From assembly GCF_913064665.1 (NCBI RefSeq), contig NZ_CAJYBT010000025.1, positions 1 through 50,560 on the forward strand: a stretch of DNA of 50,560 nt. The letters run 5' to 3'. This DNA is from an uncultured Thioclava sp. GTDB lineage: Bacteria; Pseudomonadota; Alphaproteobacteria; Rhodobacterales; Rhodobacteraceae. This document shows, piece after piece, positions 33,193 to 41,408 of this stretch (position 1 is the stretch's first letter; every line of letters begins with the position of its first letter). The notes beneath the pieces were generated by a model that saw nothing but the letters and a program-made list of their open reading frames with translations, did no database searches and was not told the DNA's origin. The position numbers and the translations under genes are program-made.

Positions 33193-34431
33193 CTAGGCAG
33201 CCTTGGATTGGCGCAGATATCGGGTCATTGCCTGCTCAATCTCTTCGGACAAGCGCATGATCGATTCCAAGCGCCCTTTGATGTCGTCATGAAACCCGTC
33301 GAGTTGATCGATTGTCGCGCTCAACCCGCCAGAATTATCGCGCATCCGGCCACACTCGACCCGTCCAAGTACCCGGATCGTATCGAGCCCCAGCATCTGG
33401 CGCCGAATCTCGCGGCTTTGCTGGGTCAGTTGAGCGGCAATCGCAGCAGCCTTTCCCATGACTGCGCGCGCATCATTTGACGCCTTTTGCTCTAGCTCAT
33501 TCAACAACTCACGCTCTTTCACCCAATCAATGCCCTCAACCGGCACCACCTGCTCGAGTTTCGCATTCATCTCGGACAGCACGCGGCTGCTACCCAGCAA
33601 GAACAACGCCCGCGCCACCTCGCGCGACATTTGATCGCAAATATTGCCATCCCCGGCAACGAAGCTGCGCAAACGATCGGAAATCACCACAGAGGACGCT
33701 TTGTAATTCTCGGAAATCGCCGAGACCGGCCCCCCAGAGGGCTCTAGCCGCGAAGCGACAATGCGCATATTATTGGGTACGGATTGCAGCGCCTCAAAAC
33801 TGCGCAGCAAGCCGACTTGTTCCTTTGTGGCGCGCACCATCGCAGTGTTCATCTCAGCCAAAACTTGGGTGCGCGGATCGACCGTGCGGCGCAATTGGCG
33901 GTCCCGCGCGGCCAATTCATGGCCCAAGGCATGGGCCATGAAATTGGTATAGCTTGAAAACCCGTCCGCCTCAGCGCCCCGACGCAGCATTCCGGCACTT
34001 TCCTCGGGATCGATTTTCTCAACGCGTTCGCGTTCGGAAAACGTCGCGTAGGATCGTCTCATCTTGTCAGACAGATCACTGACCGGCTTTAGCCGCACCG
34101 ATAAAAAACCGCCATCAATCGGCAGGACTATAGCGAAAACCCAGTACCAGCCCCCTGATTTTGATCTATTTTTGACATAGGCGCCCATCGGGTAGCCTTT
34201 TTGGATCGCATCCCACAGGATCCGAAACACGGCCCGCGGCGTATCTGGGTGACGTACGATTTTATGTGGCGCCCCCAAAAGATCGCCCCATTCAAACCCT
34301 GAGACCCGGCGGAACACTTCGTTGCCCGAAAGAATTACACCGCGCGTATCGGTACGCGAATAAAATAGCTCTTCAAGCTGGAAGGGCATTTCCCCGGCGT
34401 GGCGTTCTGCGGTTTCGACTTGATGGCTCAT
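33193..34431 (-). CDS. Soluble PAS-domain protein with helical signalling-like C-terminus
   Basis: A 412-residue protein. Residues ~18-118 are an Aer-like PAS domain (TRGVILSGNEVFRRVSGFEWGDLLGAP, IVRHPDTPRAVFRILWDAIQKGYPMGAYVKNRSKSGGWYWVFA). Residues 125-410 are almost entirely helical and coiled-coil-like. I see no transmembrane segment, no HAMP domain, and no conserved chemoreceptor tip (the [20 protein letters not shown]-type hairpin). So it resembles aerotaxis receptors at the N-terminus but is probably not a classical MCP. It is divergent from an EAL phosphodiesterase gene, which suggests a redox or ligand input into c-di-GMP signalling. Confidence 0.8.
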   Translation of the reverse strand: MSHQVETAERHAGEMPFQLEELFYSRTDTRGVILSGNEVFRRVSGFEWGDLLGAPHKIVRHPDTPRAVFRILWDAIQKGYPMGAYVKNRSKSGGWYWVFAIVLPIDGGFLSVRLKPVSDLSDKMRRSYATFSERERVEKIDPEESAGMLRRGAEADGFSSYTNFMAHALGHELAARDRQLRRTVDPRTQVLAEMNTAMVRATKEQVGLLRSFEALQSVPNNMRIVASRLEPSGGPVSAISENYKASSVVISDRLRSFVAGDGNICDQMSREVARALFLLGSSRVLSEMNAKLEQVVPVEGIDWVKERELLNELEQKASNDARAVMGKAAAIAAQLTQQSREIRRQMLGLDTIRVLGRVECGRMRDNSGGLSATIDQLDGFHDDIKGRLESIMRLSEEIEQAMTRYLRQSKAA

Positions 34432-34603
34432 CTGACCCTCGGCTGCTGCGACTCGCCTGAAGGTAGCGCGCGAAACTTACCGAAGCATTTACGCCAAAGC
34501 GGATTTGTTGCGCCCATTAACCACGTCGGGAAAGAGGCAGGCTCTTTTACTGCTTATTAGCGCCTCTATTCCAAATTAGGCGGTGTTGGTGATGGAGTGG
34601 AAC

Positions 34604-35449
34604 ATGACGAATCGCGAAGAGCCAGATCAAGAGCCTATAAGTGCAGAGCTGAGAAGCCCGCTTGCTTATGCCGTGGCAGAACGAGACCGCCAGACCATCG
34701 CCTTGGTGCGCGACGCGATTGCGCGCCGCGACGTCTTGCTAGCCTATCAACCCGTCGTGCAAACCACGCGTCCCGACCGCCCCGCCTTTTATGAAGGGCT
34801 GATCCGCGTGCTTGATGAATCCGGTCGCATCATCCCCGCCAAGGATTTCATCGAAAGCGTCGAGATAACGGAATTGGGCCGCAAGCTGGACTGTCTGGCG
34901 ATCGAGATGGGGCTTGGCGCGCTTTTGGAGAATGACAGCCTGCGCCTTGCGATCAATATGTCAGCGCGATCTATCGGCTATCCGGCCTGGATGAAGGCCC
35001 TCAATCGCGGGCTGGCGATTGACGAAACCATCGCCGATCGCCTGATTTTGGAGATCACCGAAAGTTCGGCGATGCTCATGCCTGAACTGGTGAGTGTCTT
35101 CATGGAGGATTTGCAGGCGCGCGGCGTCAGTTTTGCCTTGGATGACTTCGGGGCGGGCTACACCTCGTTTCGCCATCTGCGCGAGTTCTATTTCGACATT
35201 CTCAAGATCGACGGGCAGTTCATTCGTGGTATCGCGCGCGATCCCGACAATCAGGCGCTGACGAAATCGCTTATCGATATTGCGCGTCATTTCGAAATGT
35301 TCACGGTCGCGGAATCTGTCGAGAATTCACAAGATGCAGAGTATCTCGCCCAGATCGGCGTCGATTGTCTGCAGGGCTTTTACTTCGGCGTCCCTACGGT
35401 GCGCCCGCCCTGGAGCACGGCTCTGCCATCTGCGCGCAAGACGGCCTGA
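34604..35449 (+). CDS. EAL-domain cyclic-di-GMP phosphodiesterase
   Basis: A 281-residue stand-alone EAL protein. Active-site blocks are present in order: LAYQPVV; the E-x-L motif as Y-E-G-L-I-R (Gly in place of Ala, catalytic Glu kept); the Asn in LRLAINMSARS; EITESS; the DD pair in FALDDFGAGYTSFRHL; the lysine in DILKIDGQFI; VAESVEN; and LQGFYFG. It should hydrolyse c-di-GMP to pGpG. No GGDEF or receiver domain is fused. ATG 34604 is chosen for GGAG six bases upstream; upstream in-frame starts at 34583-34592 remain possible. It is divergent from the PAS gene across 172 bases. Confidence 0.9.
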   Translation: MTNREEPDQEPISAELRSPLAYAVAERDRQTIALVRDAIARRDVLLAYQPVVQTTRPDRPAFYEGLIRVLDESGRIIPAKDFIESVEITELGRKLDCLAIEMGLGALLENDSLRLAINMSARSIGYPAWMKALNRGLAIDETIADRLILEITESSAMLMPELVSVFMEDLQARGVSFALDDFGAGYTSFRHLREFYFDILKIDGQFIRGIARDPDNQALTKSLIDIARHFEMFTVAESVENSQDAEYLAQIGVDCLQGFYFGVPTVRPPWSTALPSARKTA

Positions 35450-35493
35450 CCGACCGGGTTTGGGCCAAAAGGCCTCCCATCCAAGGGATATTC

Positions 35494-35516
35494 GTCGCGC
35501 AACAAAATTGCGCGAC
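35494..35516 (+). terminator. Hairpin after the EAL gene
   Basis: GTCGCGCAA at 35494-35502 and TTGCGCGAC at 35508-35516 form a perfect 9-base stem with loop CAAAA, 44 bases past the EAL stop. It has no T-run. Confidence 0.5.
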
Positions 35517-35567
35517 CCAAGTTGTCTGCGAGCGTTTCGACTTGACCTGACCCGCGCATCCGCCATG

Positions 35568-35595
35568 CTGCGCGCCAGCAGGCGGGCGCAATTGC
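35568..35595. promoter_or_regulatory. Paired dyads upstream of phaA (possible PhaR-type operator)
   Basis: CTGC-N6-GCAG at 35568-35581 and the palindrome GCAATTGC at 35588-35595 lie 32-59 bases upstream of the phaA start. PhaR repressors of PHB genes bind CTGC/GCAG-type or TGCA-rich dyads in alphaproteobacteria. The spacing here differs from the published Paracoccus consensus as I remember it, so this is a weak suggestion. Confidence 0.25.
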
Positions 35596-35626
35596 ACGCC
35601 GCCAACTTCGTGATGAGGAGGATCCC

Positions 35627-36802
35627 ATGACCAATGTCGTCATCGTCTCGGCCGCGCGCACAGCCGTCGGTTCGTTTAACGGTTCGTTCGCAAATATTCC
35701 CGCCCATGACCTAGGCGCGACGGCCATCGAAGCCGTGATCGCGCGGGCTGGCATTGACAAAGCTGAGGTATCTGAAACCATTCTGGGGCAGGTGCTGACA
35801 GCCGGTCAAGGGCAAAACCCGGCCCGCCAAGCCCATATCAATGCAGGGCTGCCCATCGAATCCGCCGCTTGGTCGATCAACCAGGTTTGTGGGTCTGGGT
35901 TGCGCACGGTGGCGCTTGGCGCACAGCATATCATGCTGGGCGATGCGCAGATTGTGGTCGCAGGCGGTCAGGAAAGCATGTCGCTGAGCCCCCATGTCGC
36001 GCATCTGCGCGCGGGCCAGAAAATGGGCGACATGAAGATGATCGACTCGATGATCAAAGATGGTCTTTGGGATGCGTTCAACGGCTATCACATGGGTCAA
36101 ACCGCCGAGAATGTCGCAAATCAGTGGCAAATCTCGCGCGAGCAGCAGGATGAATTCGCCCTCGCGAGCCAGAACAAGGCAGAGGCTGCGCAGAAGGCGG
36201 GCAAGTTCGTCGACGAGATCACGCCCTTCACCGTCAAGACCCGTAAGGGCGAGACGGTCGTGGATCAGGACGAATATATCCGTTACGGCGCCACGCTTGA
36301 AAGCATGCAAAAGCTGCGCCCAGCCTTTACCAAGGACGGTTCGGTCACGGCGGGTAACGCTTCGGGGTTGAATGACGGGGCGGCGATGGTGTTGCTGATG
36401 ACCGAGGAAGAGGCCGCCAAACGCGGGCTGACGCCACTGGCGCGCATCGCGTCATATGCGACGGCCGGTCTGGATCCCTCGATCATGGGCTGTGGGCCAA
36501 TCCCCTCCTCGCGCAAGGCGCTGGAAAAAGCGGGTTGGAAGCCGGGCGATCTGGACCTGATCGAGGCCAACGAGGCCTTTGCTGCGCAGGCCTGTGCGGT
36601 GAACAAGGATTTGGGCTGGGATACGTCGAAGGTGAACGTCAATGGCGGCGCGATTGCCATCGGTCACCCGATTGGTGCTTCGGGCGCACGCATCCTCAAC
36701 ACGCTCCTGTTCGAGATGAAACGCTCGGGCGCGAAAAAAGGTCTGGCCACGCTGTGCATCGGCGGAGGCATGGGCGTTGCGATGTGCATCGAAGGCCTGT
36801 GA
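35627..36802 (+). CDS. phaA: Acetyl-CoA C-acetyltransferase (beta-ketothiolase)
   Basis: A 391-residue biosynthetic thiolase. The acyl-carrying cysteine is in [16 protein letters not shown]. The CoA-binding and loop regions include [12 protein letters not shown] and MGQTAENVA. The active-site His and Cys are in [16 protein letters not shown] and [15 protein letters not shown]. It condenses two acetyl-CoA to acetoacetyl-CoA. It is followed by phaB, so it most likely serves polyhydroxybutyrate synthesis and also feeds the ethylmalonyl-CoA pathway represented by mcl1. AGGAGG lies at 35616-35621. Confidence 0.97.
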   Translation: MTNVVIVSAARTAVGSFNGSFANIPAHDLGATAIEAVIARAGIDKAEVSETILGQVLTAGQGQNPARQAHINAGLPIESAAWSINQVCGSGLRTVALGAQHIMLGDAQIVVAGGQESMSLSPHVAHLRAGQKMGDMKMIDSMIKDGLWDAFNGYHMGQTAENVANQWQISREQQDEFALASQNKAEAAQKAGKFVDEITPFTVKTRKGETVVDQDEYIRYGATLESMQKLRPAFTKDGSVTAGNASGLNDGAAMVLLMTEEEAAKRGLTPLARIASYATAGLDPSIMGCGPIPSSRKALEKAGWKPGDLDLIEANEAFAAQACAVNKDLGWDTSKVNVNGGAIAIGHPIGASGARILNTLLFEMKRSGAKKGLATLCIGGGMGVAMCIEGL

Positions 36803-36828
36803 GCGAAATCTTCCCCCTAAATGAAACC

Positions 36829-36855
36829 GAGGCGCGCAACTTTGTTGCGCGCCTC
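36829..36855 (+). terminator. Strong hairpin between phaA and phaB
   Basis: GAGGCGCGCAAC at 36829-36840 and GTTGCGCGCCTC at 36844-36855 form a perfect 12-base stem with a TTT loop, followed by AATTCTTTT. It looks like an intrinsic terminator or attenuator placed inside the phaA-phaB pair, 27 bases after the phaA stop. Confidence 0.75.
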
Positions 36856-36908
36856 AATTCTTTTCGGTAACACCGTTTCAACGGGAGTTAATTTGAGGAG
36901 GCACCATC

Positions 36909-37631
36909 ATGTCCAGAGTTGCACTGGTCACCGGCGGCACACGTGGTATCGGAGCGGCGATTTCAGCCGCGTTAAGCGAGGCAGGCTACACTGTTGTGGC
37001 CAACTATGCCGGCAATGACGATGCGGCGGCGAAGTTCACCGAAGAAACCGGAATCAAGGCCTATAAATGGTCCGTCGCGGATTACGACGGCTGCGCGGCC
37101 GGGATCGCGAAAATCGAGGAGGAGATCGGCCCGATCGACGTGCTGGTCAACAATGCAGGCATCACTCGCGATGCACCCTTTCACAAAATGACGCGTGAGC
37201 AGTGGAATGAGGTGATCGACACCAATCTGAGCGGCGTGTTCAACATGACCCACCCGCTATGGACGCGGATGCGCGATCGCAAGTTCGGTCGTATCGTTAA
37301 TATCTCGTCGATCAACGGCCAGAAGGGGCAATTTGCGCAGGCCAATTACTCGGCGGCGAAGGCGGGCGATCTGGGCTTTACCAAGGCGTTGGCGCAAGAA
37401 GGTGCGCGCGCCAATATCACCGTGAATGCGATCTGCCCCGGCTATATCGCGACCGAAATGGTGATGGCCGTGCCCGAAAAGGTGCGCGAATCTATCATCG
37501 GTCAGATCCCCGTCGGTCGTCTGGGCGAGCCGTCCGAGATCGCGCGCGCCGTGGTGTTCTTGGCCTCCGATGATGCGGGCTTTATCACCGGATCGACGAT
37601 CACGGCGAATGGCGGGCAATATTTCGTCTGA
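36909..37631 (+). CDS. phaB: Acetoacetyl-CoA reductase
   Basis: A 240-residue short-chain dehydrogenase. It has the cofactor motif VTGGTRGIGAAISAAL, the NNAG motif in VLVNNAGITRDAPFHKM, catalytic Ser in INISSINGQ-like VNISSINGQKGQFAQ, and the Y-x3-K motif NYSAAKAGDLGFTKAL. The sequence closely fits PhaB, the NADPH-dependent reductase that makes (R)-3-hydroxybutyryl-CoA for PHB. GAGGAGG precedes ATG 36909. It follows phaA after a 106-base gap that contains a strong hairpin. Confidence 0.96.
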   Translation: MSRVALVTGGTRGIGAAISAALSEAGYTVVANYAGNDDAAAKFTEETGIKAYKWSVADYDGCAAGIAKIEEEIGPIDVLVNNAGITRDAPFHKMTREQWNEVIDTNLSGVFNMTHPLWTRMRDRKFGRIVNISSINGQKGQFAQANYSAAKAGDLGFTKALAQEGARANITVNAICPGYIATEMVMAVPEKVRESIIGQIPVGRLGEPSEIARAVVFLASDDAGFITGSTITANGGQYFV

Positions 37632-37655
37632 TTTCGTCTCTGGTCAAGACAACCC

Positions 37656-37678
37656 GAGGCCCGCAGAATGCGGGCCTC
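37656..37678 (+). terminator. Intrinsic-type hairpin after phaB
   Basis: GAGGCCCGCA at 37656-37665 and TGCGGGCCTC at 37669-37678 form a perfect 10-base stem with a GAA loop, followed by TATCATT. It lies 25 bases after the phaB stop and immediately before the EamA gene. Confidence 0.8.
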
Positions 37679-37694
37679 TATCATTGGGGGATAT

Positions 37695-38612
37695 ATGACG
37701 CGTCGCAAAGCGAGTTTCATCGGGTTTACGGCGGTGCTGTTGTGGTCGCTGCTGGCGCTGTTCACCGTTGGATCGGCCCCGGTGCCGCCGTTACAGCTTA
37801 ACGCAATGTGCTTTGCGATTGGTGGTGCGATCGGAGTGATCTGGCTGATAGCGACCGGAAGCTTGCATCAACTGCGCGCGGTCGCGTGGCCGGTCTATGT
37901 GGCGGGCACCGCGGGGCTGTTTGGCTATCATTTGTTGTATTTCTCAGCGCTACGTCTGGCGCCCCCTGCGCAGGCCGGGCTGATCGCCTATCTTTGGCCA
38001 CTGTTGATCGTGCTGTTTTCCGGGCTGCTGCCGGGGGAGCGGCTGACTTTTTGGCATATCGCGGGCGCGCTGATCGCCTTTATGGGCGCTGCGCTGATTT
38101 TAGGCGGAGGGATTGCGGCTGATCGCAGTGCCCTGCCCGGATATGCGCTTGCTGGATTATGCGCCCTGACCTGGTCAAGCTATTCCCTGCTTTCGCGCCG
38201 GTTCGGACATGTCCCAACGGCGGCTGTTGCGATCTATTGTCTGGCGACATCGGCATTGTCGGGGGCGGCGCATCTGGCGTTGGAGCCCACGATCTGGCCG
38301 CAGAACACGCTGGGTTGGGCCGCAGTGCTGGGGCTGGGGCTTGGTCCGGTTGGATTGGCGTTTTACACGTGGGATTTGGGTGTTAAGCGCGGCGATATAC
38401 AGCTTCTGGGCACAGCATCCTACGCAGCCCCACTGATCTCGACTTTGGTTTTGGTGGCGGTGGGGATCGCACCGGCAAGCCCGGTTTTGCTGATATCAGC
38501 GGTGTTGATTGCGGGCGGGGCTTTGCTTGCGGCGATCGGGGCGCGGCACAAAATTGACCCAGCCCCCGTGCCTGTAACCGAGCCGCCGCAGGCGGCGACC
38601 CGGAATTCGTGA
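37695..38612 (+). CDS. EamA/DMT-family transporter
   Basis: A 305-residue inner-membrane protein with about ten hydrophobic segments arranged as two EamA repeats. The first runs from FIGFTAVLLWSLLALFTV and includes LAPPAQAGLIAYLWPLLIVLFSGLLPGERL. The second starts at YALAGLCALTWSSYSLLSRR and ends with the typical PLISTLVLVAVGIAPASPVLLISAVLIAGGALL. Layout and the aromatic first helix fit the YddG-like aromatic or hydrophobic amino-acid exporter branch, but the substrate is unproven. ATG 37695 follows GGGGGA; an earlier ATG at 37668 lies inside the hairpin. Confidence 0.88.
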   Translation: MTRRKASFIGFTAVLLWSLLALFTVGSAPVPPLQLNAMCFAIGGAIGVIWLIATGSLHQLRAVAWPVYVAGTAGLFGYHLLYFSALRLAPPAQAGLIAYLWPLLIVLFSGLLPGERLTFWHIAGALIAFMGAALILGGGIAADRSALPGYALAGLCALTWSSYSLLSRRFGHVPTAAVAIYCLATSALSGAAHLALEPTIWPQNTLGWAAVLGLGLGPVGLAFYTWDLGVKRGDIQLLGTASYAAPLISTLVLVAVGIAPASPVLLISAVLIAGGALLAAIGARHKIDPAPVPVTEPPQAATRNS

Positions 38613-38622
38613 GAGGGGACCT

Positions 38623-38790
38623 TCAGGCCTGTTCAAGGCGGTGAATTTGTTCTTTCAGTTGGAGCTTTTGCTTCTTCATGCGAGCAATCTCAAGGTCGTT
38701 GGCACCCGGGCTTCGAGCAGCGCGCTCTACCTCCGACGCCAAAGCTTCATGTTTCTTGCGAAGTTCGGTGATGTGCGAACCTAGCGACAT
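38623..38790 (-). CDS. YdcH-family (DUF465) small helical protein
   Basis: A 55-residue, highly charged helical protein: MSLGSHITELRKKHEALASE...EIARMKKQKLQLKEQIHRLE. This matches the DUF465/YdcH family of short coiled-coil proteins of unknown function, common in proteobacteria. ATG 38790 has GAGGAG six bases upstream; the frame continues to 39009 without family resemblance. It is convergent with the EamA gene at a 10-base gap. Confidence 0.88.
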   Translation of the reverse strand: MSLGSHITELRKKHEALASEVERAARSPGANDLEIARMKKQKLQLKEQIHRLEQA

Positions 38791-38908
38791 GGCAATCTCC
38801 TCTTTGGTTGTCAGCCTATTGATTGCACCACAGGTTTTGAGTCGTGTCACGAGTTTGTCGCAAAAAGTCGGTGCACCCCCAGTTTTCTCGCCAAATCTTG
38901 CGAAAACG

Positions 38909-39670
38909 TTAACGCGATATGAGCAATTTTTGACCGTCGCGCAGAATTTCGCGCGCAACATCTGACAAATCTTCCGCATCTTGTGTATGATGCGTCGCGC
39001 CATGCACAATCAGCGGCGCAAGAAGCACCAACGGTGCGCGCGCGCCCTTGCGGGCCTGTACGATGACGCGGCGTGCGGGGCGTCCAACTCGCGGGGCTAT
39101 CGGCAAGACAGTGATCGCGCCCGCCCGCCCCTTCAGCCCTTCAAGAATATCGGCCAATCGGTCTGCCTGCTGGATCAGCGTCATCACCCCCTCGGGGCGC
39201 AGTCGCCGCAACCCGGCATCCAACCAATGCGCAAGCGGCGTCGCCTCTCGCAGCGCATATTCGCGTTCGCGATCATTGGCGGGCGTGCCGCTTTGGGCGA
39301 TGAAATAGGGCGGGTTGGCGATGACATGATCAAAGCTGCGCGCGCGCAAATCAGCCGGCATCTGCGCCAGATCGCCCTCAAACACCTCAAGCACTTGCGT
39401 GTTGGCCTGCGCATTGGCGCGCGCAAGGGCTGCATAGCGCGGCTGCACCTCAAGCCCGGCTTGCACCAGCCCGGCCACGCGCGCCCCCAGACAGAGGCTG
39501 GCAACACCCGCACCACAGCCCAGTTCCAGAACCGACTGACCCGCATGCGCATCACAGGCCGCCGCAAGAAACACTGCATCCATCGCCGAGCGGTAACCGC
39601 TTTTGGGCTGCGCAATGCGCAACCGACCGCCCAAGAACCCGTCCTCGGTCAGATCCGCAGGCGCAAACAT
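38909..39670 (-). CDS. trmN6: tRNA1(Val) A37 N6-methyltransferase-type enzyme
   Basis: A 253-residue class I SAM methyltransferase. It has SAM motif I (VLELGCGAGVASLCLG), an acidic motif II (LEVQPRYAALAR), GDLAQMP, and the N-P-P-Y motif (HVIANPPYFIAQSG) that marks adenine-N6 methyltransferases. Length and the N-terminal EDGFLGGRLRIAQPKSGYRSAMDAVFLA block fit TrmN6/YfiC, which methylates A37 of tRNA1-Val. The ATG overlaps the stop of the DUF2007 gene by one base (TGATG), so translation is coupled. Confidence 0.88.
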   Translation of the reverse strand: MFAPADLTEDGFLGGRLRIAQPKSGYRSAMDAVFLAAACDAHAGQSVLELGCGAGVASLCLGARVAGLVQAGLEVQPRYAALARANAQANTQVLEVFEGDLAQMPADLRARSFDHVIANPPYFIAQSGTPANDREREYALREATPLAHWLDAGLRRLRPEGVMTLIQQADRLADILEGLKGRAGAITVLPIAPRVGRPARRVIVQARKGARAPLVLLAPLIVHGATHHTQDAEDLSDVAREILRDGQKLLISR

Positions 39671-39882
39671 CAATCCGGCCCGATCTCATTGTCGCGCAAG
39701 ACGACCTGAGCCATGAACAGCTCACCATCGCGCACCATCAGGCGGCGCGGCAAAATGCCCAAGGACCCTTCGAGAACGCTCATATGGACGTCCATCTGGA
39801 AGGCTTCTATACCCTCGCCTCTCAGCAGCGATGCCGCAAAAGCGAGTTTGACAGGGTCGGTGCTACGCAATAGCTCTTTCAT
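39670..39882 (-). CDS. DUF2007-domain small protein
   Basis: A 70-residue protein (MKELLRSTDPVKLAFAASLL, RGEGIEAFQMDVHMSVLEGS) matching DUF2007, a small alpha/beta fold related to GlnB-like proteins and of unknown function. GGGAGGG lies upstream. It overlaps trmN6 by one base and is divergent from the polyprenyl synthase gene across 61 bases. This three-gene neighbourhood is, as I recall, conserved in Rhodobacterales. Confidence 0.87.
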   Translation of the reverse strand: MKELLRSTDPVKLAFAASLLRGEGIEAFQMDVHMSVLEGSLGILPRRLMVRDGELFMAQVVLRDNEIGPD

Positions 39883-39943
39883 GTCCCTCCCATACGGCCC
39901 CTTGCGAGGGCTGTCGAGATGGGGCTAGAGCGGAAGGATGACA

Positions 39944-40945
39944 ATGAGCCTCGATGACAAGACCGAAAAACCGCATGACCGGCTGGCAAAAGCACTGGAA
40001 GCGGATCTGAGCGCAACCGATGCGCTGATCTTGCAACGTATGGCGTCTGAAAACGCCCCGCGCATTCCCGAAGTGACCGCGCATCTTGTGGGCGCTGGCG
40101 GCAAGCGGTTGCGCCCGATGCTGACAATCGCAGCGGCGCGGCTATGCGGCTATCAGGGCAGCCTGCATCACAATCTGGCGGCGGCGGTCGAGTTCATTCA
40201 CACCGCAACCCTGCTGCACGACGACGTGGTCGATGAAAGCAAGCAGCGCCGCGGGCGGCCCACGGCGAACCTGCTATGGGACAATAAATCCAGCGTGCTG
40301 GTGGGCGATTATCTGTTCGCTCGCTCGTTTCAGTTGATGACGGACACGCAGAACTTGCGGGTGCTGTCGATCCTGTCCAACGCGAGCGCCGTGATTACCG
40401 AGGGCGAGGTGCTGCAACTCAGCGCCGCCGAAGACCTCGCGACCACCGAGGACACCTATTACAAGGTCGTGCGCGGCAAGACCGCGGCGCTATTCTCGGC
40501 CTCGGCAGAGGCCGGTGCGGTGCTGGCAGGAGCCCCCGAAGAGCAAATCTCGGCGCTGCATGACTATGGCGAAAGCCTCGGGATTGCGTTTCAAGTGGTC
40601 GATGATCTGCTGGATTATCTCAGCGATGCCAAGACGATGGGTAAGAATGTCGGCGACGATTTCCGCGAGCGCAAACTGACGCTGCCGGTGATCAAGGCCG
40701 TGGCGAAGGCCACGCCCGAGGAGCGCGCCTTTTGGATGCGTGTGATCGACAAAGGCGATCAGCATGAGGGCGATCTGGAACATGCGTTGGAGCTGATGAA
40801 GGCGCATGGCAGCTTGGAAGAAACCCGTCAGGCTGCCATCGGCTGGGCCGATCGAGGCCGCGCGCGGCTTGCGATTCTGCCAGCTGGGGATTTGCGCGAC
40901 ATGCTGGACGATCTGGCGGATTACGTTGTGGCCCGGCTACGCTAA
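39944..40945 (+). CDS. ispB: Polyprenyl diphosphate synthase (ubiquinone side chain)
   Basis: A 333-residue trans-prenyltransferase. The first Asp-rich motif is in LLHDDVVDESKQRRG, the second in QVVDDLLDYLSDAKTMGKN, with GGKRLRPMLTIAAARLCG upstream. It chains isopentenyl diphosphate into an octa- or decaprenyl diphosphate for ubiquinone; the chain length (C50 in most Rhodobacteraceae) cannot be read by eye. ATG 39944 is chosen because GGAAGG lies six bases upstream; ATG 39938 has no spacing from that site. Confidence 0.94.
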   Translation: MSLDDKTEKPHDRLAKALEADLSATDALILQRMASENAPRIPEVTAHLVGAGGKRLRPMLTIAAARLCGYQGSLHHNLAAAVEFIHTATLLHDDVVDESKQRRGRPTANLLWDNKSSVLVGDYLFARSFQLMTDTQNLRVLSILSNASAVITEGEVLQLSAAEDLATTEDTYYKVVRGKTAALFSASAEAGAVLAGAPEEQISALHDYGESLGIAFQVVDDLLDYLSDAKTMGKNVGDDFRERKLTLPVIKAVAKATPEERAFWMRVIDKGDQHEGDLEHALELMKAHGSLEETRQAAIGWADRGRARLAILPAGDLRDMLDDLADYVVARLR

Positions 40946-40969
40946 ACGGCTTGGGGCGCGGCGCCGATC

Positions 40970-41008
40970 CGGGGCTGCGCTGCCCAAGGCAGCGTTCGTG
41001 CGGCCCCG
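40970..41008 (+). terminator. Two-tier hairpin after ispB
   Basis: An inner stem, CGCTGCC at 40978-40984 with GGCAGCG at 40988-40994 (loop CAA), sits inside an outer pair CGGGGC at 40970-40975 with GCCCCG at 41003-41008. It is the likely 3' end of the ispB transcript. Confidence 0.5.
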
Positions 41009-41236
41009 ATTACGCTGTATCATGGCAGGCTTGGATAGGCGTTTGAACCCGCTACTAGGCAAAGAACCTGCCAATGGGGCATAAGCTTGCGTGCGGAAAA
41101 ACACCCGCTCGCAAATTGGAATATAAATACATTTGTTTTCATATACTTATATTCGACTCGATTAGCAAAAACATCATAAGCACACACTCTGACGGCATAA
41201 GTATGCAATGTTTGATGCCTTACACGGCAAACAAAA

Positions 41237-41257
41237 AGGCCCGCGAAATGCGGACCT
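41237..41257 (-). terminator. Minus-strand intrinsic terminator of a lost gene
   Basis: Read on minus, AGGTCCGC and GCGGGCCT form an 8-base stem with one mismatch around ATTTC, followed by TTTTTG. It lies 28 bases downstream of the stop of the truncated reading frame at 41286 and has no intact gene to serve. Confidence 0.6.
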
Positions 41258-41285
41258 AGAGCAGCTCAGAAATTAGTAAGGGCTT

Positions 41286-41408
41286 TCAGCTGTCGCCTTT
41301 GCGTTGGTTCAATAGAACGATCGGGTCGAATGCCTCTGCGCAATCATCGACTTCTAAAGGCGAGACCCCCTGCGGCATCGCGTGGATGCGCGAAAAGATC
41401 TGGTAAAA
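41286..41408 (-). pseudogene. 3' remnant of an unidentified minus-strand gene
   Basis: On minus, an open frame ends at TGA 41286-41288 with residues QIFSRIHAMPQGVSPLEVDD, then CAEAFDPIVLLNQRKGDS. The codons are mostly host-like (many C/G-ending), the sequence is not low-complexity, and a T-tailed terminator follows at the right distance. The frame stays open to 41459 but enters what looks like IS-flank sequence around 41,409. I infer that the N-terminal part was lost when IS elements inserted. I do not recognise the protein. An alternative is chance open reading in GC-rich DNA. Confidence 0.4.

Noticed and set aside
34790-34804. E-G-L in place of E-A-L as possible loss of phosphodiesterase activity
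   Set aside because: The catalytic glutamate and all other metal and lysine residues are present; Gly at the middle position is tolerated in the family.
41020-41208. 62-codon minus frame in the AT-rich island
   Set aside because: No ribosome-binding site or family resemblance, and it crosses the ispB-side hairpin region; more likely non-coding.
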